Source: Bacteroidota bacterium
GTDB lineage: Bacteria; Bacteroidota; Rhodothermia; Balneolales; HLUCCA01
Assembly: GCA_003448835.1 (NCBI GenBank)
Contig: DLXM01000086.1
Location: 1-5,035, forward strand
Length of the DNA stretch: 5,035 nucleotides
Direction: 5' to 3'
This document shows, one piece after another, positions 1 to 5,035 of the stretch. A program made the position numbers and the translations under genes. The number at the start of each line of letters is the position of its first letter. The first letter of the stretch is position 1. The notes beneath the pieces were generated by a model. That model had not been told where the DNA came from. It made no database searches and saw nothing but the letters and a program-made list of their open reading frames with translations.

Positions 1-360
1 CATTGATTTTACGGCCTCGATTACCTCTTCAATGACCGATTCGGACTCTTTTCGGGCAAAAAATCGGTCGAAACGGGTATTTTGACCTAAATTATAGAGT
101 AATTTTCGAATTTCGGGCTGAAAAATGATAATTACGGCCAGAATCCCGACATCAGTTATACGCCTTAAAATGAAATTGATGGTGCTGAATCCTAACACAC
201 CGACAAGTGCATTGATGAGGAAAATGATGAGAATCCCGAGGAATGCAGGAACAGCGAACGAACCTCGAATCCACCTGTATATGTAGAAAATCACCATAAC
301 AATGATGGTGGTCTCTATGAGATCTTTAAATCCGAAATCAAGAAATCCGAGTGGAATCAA
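1..360 (-). CDS. cdaA: Diadenylate cyclase CdaA, N-terminal membrane part (3' end outside window)
   Basis: The 120 visible residues match the N-terminus of CdaA-type diadenylate cyclases, which make the second messenger c-di-AMP from two ATP at the inner membrane. Three hydrophobic segments are visible at about residues 14-30, 36-57 and 70-81. They are followed by the family-typical junction FQPEIRKLLYNLG (residues 80-92) and a charged helix leading to the cyclase domain. The catalytic DGA and RHR motifs lie beyond the window edge, so activity cannot be judged. The start is taken as TTG at 360, giving MIPLGFLDFG, because an in-frame TAG lies just upstream and this is where family proteins begin; the next in-frame ATG (residue 22) would remove most of the first membrane helix. 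No good Shine-Dalgarno sequence is seen. It lies 74 bases downstream of folP on the same strand, an order I recall as common in Bacteroidota, and is probably co-transcribed. Confidence 0.87.
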   Translation of the reverse strand, partial: MIPLGFLDFGFKDLIETTIIVMVIFYIYRWIRGSFAVPAFLGILIIFLINALVGVLGFSTINFILRRITDVGILAVIIIFQPEIRKLLYNLGQNTRFDRFFARKESESVIEEVIEAVKSM

Positions 361-434
361 GTTCGTAAAACTCTATTGGGTGGAGGTGTTTACTACAAAA
401 ATTGTGCGTTGTGGGAATATAACCCAAGAAATCG

Positions 435-1466
435 TTAAAACGAAAAATTGAGGGCTTCAAATACTTTTACTGAATCGACTGCTTCTTGAACATCGTGTAC
501 ACGCAGGATTTTTGCGCCTTGATGTAAGGCATAAAAATGGGCTGAAACAGTGGCTGCAAGTCTGCCTTCGGCATTTCGTCCGTTTAGTAGTTGTCCGAGC
601 ATGGATTTTCGTGAGATGCCGACCAGGATCGGGATGGAATTTTGATCTTTTTGACGGTCAAAATTTTGTTGTGGGTCAGGCGATGTGGTCGGTTGACTCG
701 TTGAATTAGGCGATGTGGTCGGTTGACTTTGTGGATTAGGGTCAGGCGATTGGGTTGATTGAGTCAGTTGCGAAGGATACTTGGTATGTGGGTGTGAGAT
801 TGACTGGCCGGGGTGAACTAGTGGTGAGGATTGAGTGGATTGGTGTCCGGGCAAACTCAGTTGACGCAGCGATTGAAGTAATTCCAGATTGTGGTCAAGG
901 GATTTCCCGAACCCGAATCCCGGATCGATAATAATATTGCGAATGCCGGCATCCTGACATAAATCCACTTTTGACTGCAAAAAATCCCGCACTTCACGAA
1001 CTACATCCGAGTAAACCGGATTGATTTGCATGGTCTTTGGGTCGCCCACCGAGTGCATAATGATGATTCCAGCATCGTAATCTGAGCATAATTGTACAAA
1101 TCGAGGCTCTTTGCGGAGTCCACTTACATCATTGATGAAATCCACCCCGAGTTCCAATGCCACTTTGGCGACCTCGTACTTAGTGGTATCGATCGAAAAG
1201 TATATATGAGGGTGTTTTTTGAGCGCGATTTCGAGAACCGGAATAACCCGATTCAATTCTTCATCCACAGAAACAGGATCTGATCCCGGTCGGGTAGACT
1301 CACCACCCACATCGATCATCGTCGCACCCTGACTGACCATTTTATCTAAATGTGAAACTGCCTGGTCGGTTGAACTAAAACGACCACCATCTGAAAACGA
1401 ATCAGGTGTGCAATTTAAAATGCCCATGACATGTGGATGGCTGAAATCAACCATCCACCCGGACAT
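435..1466 (-). CDS. folP: Dihydropteroate synthase with a low-complexity insertion
   Basis: This enzyme joins 6-hydroxymethyl-7,8-dihydropterin diphosphate to p-aminobenzoate to give dihydropteroate in cytosolic folate synthesis; it is the sulfonamide target. With the start at 1466 the protein has 343 residues. The TIM-barrel motifs appear in order: MGILNCTPDSFSDGG (14-28), DVGGESTRPG (52-61), SIDTT (91-95), NDVSG (112-116), MHSVG (137-141), DPGFGFGKSLDHN (181-193), VGISRKSML (282-290) and RVHDV (322-326). No key motif is missing. The usual length is about 270-285; the excess is a Pro/Ser/Thr/Gln-rich insert at about residues 204-276, between helix 6 and strand 7. The frame is open back to an ATG at 1553, but that would overlap fdxA by 80 bases. 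ATG at 1466, 7 bases after the fdxA stop, fits the family N-terminus best; ATG at 1493 or 1454 is also possible. It is very likely in an operon with fdxA and cdaA. Confidence 0.95.
   Translation of the reverse strand: MSGWMVDFSHPHVMGILNCTPDSFSDGGRFSSTDQAVSHLDKMVSQGATMIDVGGESTRPGSDPVSVDEELNRVIPVLEIALKKHPHIYFSIDTTKYEVAKVALELGVDFINDVSGLRKEPRFVQLCSDYDAGIIIMHSVGDPKTMQINPVYSDVVREVRDFLQSKVDLCQDAGIRNIIIDPGFGFGKSLDHNLELLQSLRQLSLPGHQSTQSSPLVHPGQSISHPHTKYPSQLTQSTQSPDPNPQSQPTTSPNSTSQPTTSPDPQQNFDRQKDQNSIPILVGISRKSMLGQLLNGRNAEGRLAATVSAHFYALHQGAKILRVHDVQEAVDSVKVFEALNFSF
639..857 (-). other. In-frame low-complexity insertion segment within folP
   Basis: This part of folP encodes about 65-70 residues dominated by Ser, Pro, Gln and Thr, without hydrophobic periodicity. 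It sits between the helix LELLQSLRQL and the strand IPILVGISRK, which are adjacent or joined by a short loop in ordinary DHPS. In a TIM barrel a helix-to-strand loop lies on the face opposite the active site, so activity could survive; this is inference from the fold. The DNA is strongly strand-skewed: in bases 661-760 of the + strand I count 38 G and 36 T against 10 C and 16 A. The exact borders depend on alignment. Confidence 0.8.
678..763 (-). repeat. Short tandem repeat (30-bp unit) inside the folP insertion
   Basis: On the + strand AGGCGATGTGGTCGGTTGAC starts at 678 and again, identically, at 708, a period of exactly 30 bp. A degenerate third copy starts at 744, offset 36 bp. In protein this is a ten-residue unit, SQPTTSPNST followed by SQPTTSPDPQ, with a weaker SPDPNPQ copy before it. 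All spacings are multiples of three, so copy gain or loss would keep the reading frame. Confidence 0.85.
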
Positions 1467-1473
1467 TCTTCGT

Positions 1474-1806
1474 TTAATCTTCGATGATGTCATCTGCCGA
1501 TTTCGGTTTCTCGGCCCACTCATCGGCATCAGGTAATGAATCTTTAGTTTCATTGATAACCCGATCGGCCCATTTTTCAGAAAGTCTTTGGTTTATCTCA
1601 ATATAATGTTCCCACTCTTGTGGTACTTCATCATCCGGGAAGATCGCTTCGACCGGACATTCTGATACACAAGCGTCACAATCGATACACTCATCCGGAT
1701 CAATTACTAAAAAATTAGGTCCTTCACGAAATGCGTCAACCGGACAAACAGCTGCGCAATTGGTGTATTTACATTTAACACATGGTTCAGCAACGACGTA
1801 TGCCAT
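1474..1806 (-). CDS. fdxA: Seven-iron ferredoxin ([3Fe-4S][4Fe-4S])
   Basis: This 110-residue acidic protein resembles the FdxA / Azotobacter ferredoxin I group, small cytosolic electron carriers. Its N-terminus [17 protein letters not shown] and the stretch [19 protein letters not shown] are characteristic. By analogy with ferredoxin I, Cys9, Cys17 and Cys50 should hold the [3Fe-4S] cluster and Cys21, Cys40, Cys43 and Cys46 the [4Fe-4S] cluster. Cys12 is the usual extra cysteine, while the free cysteine found in Azotobacter at the position of Ala25 is absent. The C-terminal tail (about residues 57-110) is acidic and helical as in the family, including the LPDADEW motif. The start at 1806 has a good Shine-Dalgarno sequence (AAGGA) 6 bases upstream. 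It is the first gene of the leftward block; no redox partner is nearby, so its specific donor and acceptor are unknown. Confidence 0.95.
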   Translation of the reverse strand: MAYVVAEPCVKCKYTNCAAVCPVDAFREGPNFLVIDPDECIDCDACVSECPVEAIFPDDEVPQEWEHYIEINQRLSEKWADRVINETKDSLPDADEWAEKPKSADDIIED

Positions 1807-1812
1807 AATTTT

Positions 1813-1817
1813 TCCTT
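1813..1817 (-). promoter_or_regulatory. Ribosome binding site of fdxA
   Basis: Read on the minus strand this is AAGGA, 6 bases before the fdxA ATG. It is the only clear Shine-Dalgarno sequence at a gene start in this window and fixes the fdxA start. Confidence 0.65.
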
Positions 1818-1833
1818 AAAACAATGATTAGTT

Positions 1834-1847
1834 GGGTTTATAAACCC
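1834..1847. promoter_or_regulatory. Perfect 14-bp palindrome upstream of fdxA, possible operator
   Basis: GGGTTTATAAACCC is identical on both strands. It lies 28 bases before the fdxA start and about 20 bases downstream of the proposed fdxA promoter, so it would be in or next to the 5' untranslated region. That position and symmetry fit a dimeric repressor site; the repressor is unknown. It has no T-run after it and no loop, so it is a poor terminator. Confidence 0.35.
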
Positions 1848-1867
1848 TAAATTCCCTTTACTACAAA

Positions 1868-1898
1868 CGAAAATATTCTACTAAATACTATAATGCAA
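1868..1898 (-). promoter_or_regulatory. Putative Bacteroidota-type promoter for fdxA-folP-cdaA
   Basis: On the minus strand TTG (1898-1896) is followed after 20 bases by TATTTTCG (1875-1868). This resembles the Bacteroidota consensus TTG / TAnnTTTG with its spacer of about 19-21. It would give a 5' untranslated leader of roughly 55-60 bases that includes the palindrome at 1834-1847. The region is AT-rich, so a chance match is possible. Confidence 0.3.
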
Positions 1899-1902
1899 GA
1901 AG

Positions 1903-1932
1903 GTAAACAAATTTATACTCTGTCTTGTTTAC
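1903..1932. repeat. Inverted repeat GTAAACAA / TTGTTTAC
   Basis: Eight-base arms at 1903-1910 and 1925-1932 are exact reverse complements separated by 14 bases. The right arm is part of the first TTTACTTTGCCACT direct repeat, so the left arm may be an inverted partial copy. The stem is AT-rich and the function is unknown. Confidence 0.4.
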
Positions 1933-2023
1933 TTTGCCACTGATAATTTACTTTGCCACTGAGAAGCATGAGTTAAAATTTTAAAAACTTATCATACATG
2001 ATGGTCTTGTTTACTTTGCCACT
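1922..2023. repeat. Three direct copies of a TTTACTTTGCCACT motif in the fdxA/xseB intergenic region
   Basis: A 20-bp sequence, GTCTTGTTTACTTTGCCACT, occurs identically at 1922-1941 and 2004-2023. A shorter copy, TTTACTTTGCCACTGA, lies at 1947-1962. The shared core begins at 1928, 1947 and 2010. All copies are in the same orientation, and I see no further copy in the rest of the window. They may be binding sites for a regulator of the divergent genes, or remnants of an insertion-sequence end with multiple internal repeats, as known for the IS21 family. No transposase gene is present. Confidence 0.85.
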
Positions 2024-2036
2024 CAGGATAGCTTTC
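2007..2036 (+). promoter_or_regulatory. Putative promoter for xseB-dxs
   Basis: TTG at 2007-2009 and TAGCTTTC at 2029-2036 are separated by 19 bases, close to the Bacteroidota TTG / TAnnTTTG pattern; only the last base of the second element differs. It would place transcription start about 30 bases before the xseB ATG. The first element lies inside the third direct repeat, so a protein binding that repeat could affect transcription. This is based on pattern alone. Confidence 0.3.
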
Positions 2037-2074
2037 ATTAAATTGCAAAAGCCTAATCACTAATCTAAGCATAA

Positions 2075-2269
2075 ATGGAACGAATCACATTCGAAGAAGC
2101 TTTAAAGAAACTGGAATCTATAGTGAGCAAACTCGAAGAGGGCTCTGTTACACTTGAAGAATCAGTGAATTTGTACGAAGAGGGACTAAAATTATCTAAA
2201 TACTGTTCAGAGATACTAGATTCCGCCGAACTACGTATAGAAAAGGTGAATCAACAAACTTCCCAGTGA
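2075..2269 (+). CDS. xseB: Exodeoxyribonuclease VII small subunit
   Basis: The 64-residue protein has the family's conserved opening, ITFEEALKKLESIVSKLEEG (residues 4-23), and the motif LEESVNLYEEGLKLSKYC (27-44). These form the helical hairpin with which several XseB chains bind XseA to make exonuclease VII, a single-strand DNA exonuclease in the cytosol. The length is near the shorter end of the family (E. coli has 80). No Shine-Dalgarno sequence precedes the ATG, but the protein match fixes the start. The large subunit xseA is not in the window. The stop codon overlaps the dxs start (TGATG), so the two are translationally linked. As in E. coli, xseB lies near dxs, but here no ispA lies between them. 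Confidence 0.94.
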   Translation: MERITFEEALKKLESIVSKLEEGSVTLEESVNLYEEGLKLSKYCSEILDSAELRIEKVNQQTSQ

Positions 2270-2511
2270 TGTCGAATCCTACTCAAAAAATCAGTAATAA
2301 TGAATTTTTGTCCGGTAATTCAACCGGAGACCCATTTGAACGCCCAGAAACCGCACAATTGTCTGGAAACGATTCTTTGGATCCAACCGCCCAGTCAGAA
2401 AATTCCGAGCTCAAACCTGATAATTTTGCTCCTGATACAAATTCGTCGCAAAATAGCTTCATAGATGATCATACATTAAAGTACGAAACCGCAAATCTAC
2501 CAGAACGCGTT
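2269..2511 (+). other. Segment encoding the low-complexity N-terminal extension of DXS
   Basis: These 81 codons encode a polar stretch rich in Ser, Asn, Asp, Thr, Gln and Pro with few hydrophobics, ending just before the conserved DXS start at residue 83. It has no signal peptide, membrane helix or recognisable domain and looks disordered. The only in-frame alternative starts I see are TTG codons in its first half, so at least its second half would be translated whichever start is used. Confidence 0.75.
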
Positions 2512-4419
2512 GCGATTCCCGGTGAGCTTCTAGCCACGATCAATTCTCCGGCCGATATCCGCAAATTGCATCCGGATCAACTGGTCGATCTGAGTTTCGA
2601 ACTCAGAGATTTTATAATTGATGTGGTTTCGATCCATGGTGGACATTTTGGTGCGAGTCTCGGCGTCGTAGAACTTACCGTCGCGTTGCATTATGCATTT
2701 GATACTCCCGATGATCTATTGGTTTGGGATGTTGGACATCAGGCTTACGGCCACAAAATTTTGACCGGGCGACGCAACGAATTTCATACGAACCGGAAGT
2801 ACAAAGGACTCTCAGGATTTCCAAAACGTACTGAAAGTATTTACGATACATTTGGGGTAGGACACTCGAGTACTTCGATATCTGCAGCCCTCGGAATGGC
2901 AGTCGGAAGTGAACATCAGGATACAAAAAAACATGTAATTGCCGTAATTGGAGACGGTTCAATGACGGCAGGAATGGCATTTGAGGCGATGAATAATGCC
3001 GGAGCTATGAATAGTAACATCCTCGTAATTTTGAACGACAACAGGATGTCCATTGATCCGAATGTTGGAGCACTGAAGGAATATTTAGCTGAAATTACGG
3101 TCAGCGAAACGTTCAATAAAATTCGCGATGAAGTGTACGATATGCTTGGACACTTCAAAAAAGCCGGTGATAAAATGCGAAAAGTTGCATCCCGTTTGGA
3201 AGCAGCATTGACTACAGTTCTGACTCCGGGATCGTTGTTTCGTGCGCTTGGATTTAAATATTATGGTCCGGTAGATGGACATAATGTGAAGGCATTGGCC
3301 AGAACCATGCAAGACCTGAAAAAGATTCCGGGTCCAAAATTATTGCACGTGGTTACGGTTAAGGGTAAAGGATTTGCACCTGCGGAACGAGATCAGGTGA
3401 AATGGCATGCTTCTGGAAGTCCATTTGATAAAATTACCGGTGCCTCACTTGCTGTGAAACCGCTGAAGCCATCCCTTCCAAAATATCAGGATGTTTTTGC
3501 TGATACATTGATCCATCTGGCCGAAAAAGATAAACGAATAGTAGGCATTACTGCTGCCATGCCAAGTGGTACCGGACTCCTGAAAATGATGAAGGAAATG
3601 CCTGACAGAACCTATGATGTGGGTATTGCTGAACAACATGCCGTCACCTTTGCAGCCGGAATGGCAACACAGGGGATGAAACCATTTGTTGCCATTTACT
3701 CGACTTTTTTACAGCGAGCATATGATCAGGTTGTTCATGATGTTTGTATTCAAAAGTTACCTGTGGTTTTCTGTTTGGATCGAGGTGGACTCGTAGGTGC
3801 TGATGGTCCAACACACCACGGATTGTACGATTTATCCTATTTGCGATGTATTCCAAATATAGTTGTTGCAGCACCGATGAATGAATGTGAACTCCAGGAT
3901 ATGATGGCAACTGCGGCGGAATATGAAGATGGAGCTTTTGCAATTCGTTATCCACGTGGAGAAGTGCAGGATTTTCTGAATGATCGTCTTCCGCAGGCTA
4001 TGGAAATCGGTAAAGGTGAAGTTTTGGTTGAAGGTGAGGATGTTGCCATTTTATCGATCGGTACGATAGGGAACGAAGCTACAAAAGCTGTTAAAAATCT
4101 GGATCAAATCGGAATTCACGCCGGGCATTTCAACATGCGATTTGTTAAACCGTTGGATTACTGGCTTTTGGATCACATCGCTACAAATTATCGCCACATT
4201 ATTACGATAGAAGACGGGACACGAATCGGCGGATTTGGGTCAGCCGTTGCCGAATATATTGTCGAAAAACATCCTGGAATCTCGGTGAAAATCATGGGTA
4301 TCCGTGATGATATCATCGAACATGGTTCACAAAAAGAGCTGTATCGTGAAACTGAAATCGATGCTGAAGCTATCGAGGCAAGTGTGCGCAAAGTTTTAGT
4401 TCACGTAAAATCGATTTAA
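2269..4419 (+). CDS. dxs: 1-deoxy-D-xylulose-5-phosphate synthase with N-terminal extension
   Basis: This thiamine-diphosphate enzyme condenses pyruvate and glyceraldehyde 3-phosphate to DXP, the first step of the MEP isoprenoid pathway, which also feeds thiamine and pyridoxal synthesis. The protein has 716 residues from the ATG at 2269. Core motifs include HGGHFGASLGVVELTVALH (123-141), DVGHQAYGHKILTGR (154-168), the cofactor motif GDG (228-230) to NDN (256-258), DVGIAEQHAVTFAAGMA (450-466) with the catalytic Glu near 455, DRGGLVGADGPTHHG (504-518) and RYPRG (560-564). A transketolase C-terminal domain spans about 585-705. Usual length is 620-640; the excess is a hydrophilic Asn/Ser/Asp-rich stretch of about 80 residues before IPGELLATINSPADIRKL (83-100). 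No ATG or GTG lies at that core start. A GTG at 2266 is also possible, but ATG at 2269 overlaps the xseB stop and is preferred. Confidence 0.97.
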   Translation: MSNPTQKISNNEFLSGNSTGDPFERPETAQLSGNDSLDPTAQSENSELKPDNFAPDTNSSQNSFIDDHTLKYETANLPERVAIPGELLATINSPADIRKLHPDQLVDLSFELRDFIIDVVSIHGGHFGASLGVVELTVALHYAFDTPDDLLVWDVGHQAYGHKILTGRRNEFHTNRKYKGLSGFPKRTESIYDTFGVGHSSTSISAALGMAVGSEHQDTKKHVIAVIGDGSMTAGMAFEAMNNAGAMNSNILVILNDNRMSIDPNVGALKEYLAEITVSETFNKIRDEVYDMLGHFKKAGDKMRKVASRLEAALTTVLTPGSLFRALGFKYYGPVDGHNVKALARTMQDLKKIPGPKLLHVVTVKGKGFAPAERDQVKWHASGSPFDKITGASLAVKPLKPSLPKYQDVFADTLIHLAEKDKRIVGITAAMPSGTGLLKMMKEMPDRTYDVGIAEQHAVTFAAGMATQGMKPFVAIYSTFLQRAYDQVVHDVCIQKLPVVFCLDRGGLVGADGPTHHGLYDLSYLRCIPNIVVAAPMNECELQDMMATAAEYEDGAFAIRYPRGEVQDFLNDRLPQAMEIGKGEVLVEGEDVAILSIGTIGNEATKAVKNLDQIGIHAGHFNMRFVKPLDYWLLDHIATNYRHIITIEDGTRIGGFGSAVAEYIVEKHPGISVKIMGIRDDIIEHGSQKELYRETEIDAEAIEASVRKVLVHVKSI

Positions 4420-4531
4420 ATGCTCATTCTGTGATAATTGCCTGACATCGATTAAAACTAATGTTTCGGCTTAAAGGAATTTATCCCAGGTTTATAGGAT
4501 GGCTTTTCGATCGTTCAGTAATTCTGTGGTG
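4420..4531. other. Convergent intergenic gap, no clear terminator
   Basis: These 112 bases lie between the ends of dxs and recN. I see short partial repeats (for example GGCTT at 4469 and near 4500) but no GC-rich hairpin followed by a T-run on either strand. Either termination is Rho-dependent or the signal is too weak to recognise by eye. Confidence 0.5.
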
Positions 4532-5035
4532 CTACACATCCACCGATAAAATCAATTCTTTGGCACTTTGCAATGATGCGGCTGTGACCGATGCACCACT
4601 CATTAATGCTGCAACCTCAGTGATATGATCTTCTTGATTTAATTTCGATATCGTGGTAATGGTTCGATCTGAGGACTCAGTTTTCGCAACTTTAAAATGG
4701 TGATGAGCCTGACTTGCAATCTGAGGTTGATGAGTAATGGCAATAATCTGGCATTGATTGGAGAGTTTTCTCATTGTTCTGCCCACTTTTTCAGCAACAA
4801 CACCCGAAATTCCGGTATCAATTTCGTCAAAAATCATAACCGGCAGCGATTGTTCTCTGGCCAGGATAGACTTTAAAGCCAGCATAACCCGACTGATTTC
4901 ACCACCTGACGCTGTTTTAGATAACGGTTTTGGATGCTCACCTTTGTTCGTGGAAATGTAGAATCTAATTTCGTCAGCTCCGGAATCCTGGCATGATACC
5001 GGTTGCCCATCAATTTGAATCCACCCGTTTTTATC
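4532..5035 (-). CDS. recN: DNA repair protein RecN, C-terminal part (5' end outside window)
   Basis: The reading frame is open from the window edge to a TAG at 4532, giving the last 167 residues. RecN is an SMC-like ATPase acting early in recombinational repair of double-strand breaks. Visible motifs, numbered from the edge, are the ABC signature region SKTASGGEISRVMLALKSI (39-57), the Walker B and following loop VMIFDEIDTGISG (66-78) and the His switch AITHQPQIAS (99-108). The tail with HITEVAALMSG matches the family C-terminus. The upstream half, with Walker A and the coiled coil, is outside the window. An internal ATG at 4885 is Met51 of this fragment and is not the start, because conserved RecN sequence continues upstream of it. 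The gene converges on dxs and shares no operon with the other genes here. Confidence 0.96.
   Translation of the reverse strand, partial: DKNGWIQIDGQPVSCQDSGADEIRFYISTNKGEHPKPLSKTASGGEISRVMLALKSILAREQSLPVMIFDEIDTGISGVVAEKVGRTMRKLSNQCQIIAITHQPQIASQAHHHFKVAKTESSDRTITTISKLNQEDHITEVAALMSGASVTAASLQSAKELILSVDV

Noticed and set aside
391..430. Hairpin TGGG/CCCA followed by a T-run between folP and cdaA, as a terminator
   Set aside because: The stem is only four base pairs and the T-run is about ten bases away, too weak for an intrinsic terminator.
661..860. G-quadruplex in the G/T-rich + strand of the folP insertion
   Set aside because: Runs of three or more G are few and widely spaced; the skew is explained by the Pro/Ser/Thr/Gln codons on the other strand.
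512..1283. Rightward open frames at 512-709 and 1092-1283
   Set aside because: They lie opposite the well-supported folP gene and their translations show no family resemblance; they are antisense shadows.
1467..1553. Longer folP start at 1553
   Set aside because: It would overlap fdxA by 80 bases and adds a basic stretch not seen in DHPS; the frame is open there only because fdxA is coding.
1991..2002. Small dyad ATCAT-AC-ATGAT as an operator
   Set aside because: Five-base arms in AT-rich DNA are expected by chance and nothing else supports it.
1807..2074. CRISPR array in the intergenic region
   Set aside because: The three repeat copies are irregularly spaced (19 and 63 bp between cores), short and not accompanied by cas genes.
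2675..4391. Leftward open frames at 2675-2980, 2916-3158, 3085-3312, 3445-3639, 3644-3955 and 4188-4391
   Set aside because: All are antisense to the dxs core, which carries conserved motifs throughout; the translated products are low-quality and unrelated to known families.
4758..4961. Rightward open frame across the recN region
   Set aside because: Antisense to the conserved RecN signature and Walker B motifs.

Overview
The window shows ordinary chromosomal housekeeping genes, all intact apart from the two cut by the window edges. I recognise six protein genes: the start of a membrane diadenylate cyclase (cdaA), dihydropteroate synthase (folP), a seven-iron ferredoxin (fdxA), the small subunit of exonuclease VII (xseB), 1-deoxy-D-xylulose-5-phosphate synthase (dxs) and the C-terminal part of RecN. 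Protein character, moderate-to-low GC, the folP-cdaA order, weak Shine-Dalgarno signals and two promoter candidates of the TTG / TAnnTTTG type all suggest a member of the Bacteroidota group in the broad sense. Balneolota or Rhodothermota is my best guess; this is inference, not identification.

Layout. Bases 1-1806 are a leftward block transcribed in the order fdxA, folP, cdaA (electron transfer, folate synthesis, c-di-AMP synthesis). Bases 1807-2074 are a divergent intergenic region holding putative promoters for both directions, a perfect 14-bp palindrome, three copies of a TTTACTTTGCCACT repeat and one partial inverted copy. Bases 2075-4419 are a rightward pair, xseB and dxs, whose stop and start overlap by one base. 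Bases 4420-4531 are a short convergent gap with no clear terminator. Bases 4532-5035 are the 3' part of a leftward recN.

There is no sign of a novel multi-gene system, phage, CRISPR array or complete mobile element. The unusual points are smaller. DHPS carries an in-frame, repeat-containing Pro/Ser/Thr/Gln-rich insertion of about 65-70 residues in a conserved TIM-barrel enzyme. DXS carries a roughly 80-residue hydrophilic, probably disordered N-terminal extension. The shared intergenic region holds a direct-repeat cluster that could be an operator array or the decayed end of an insertion sequence.
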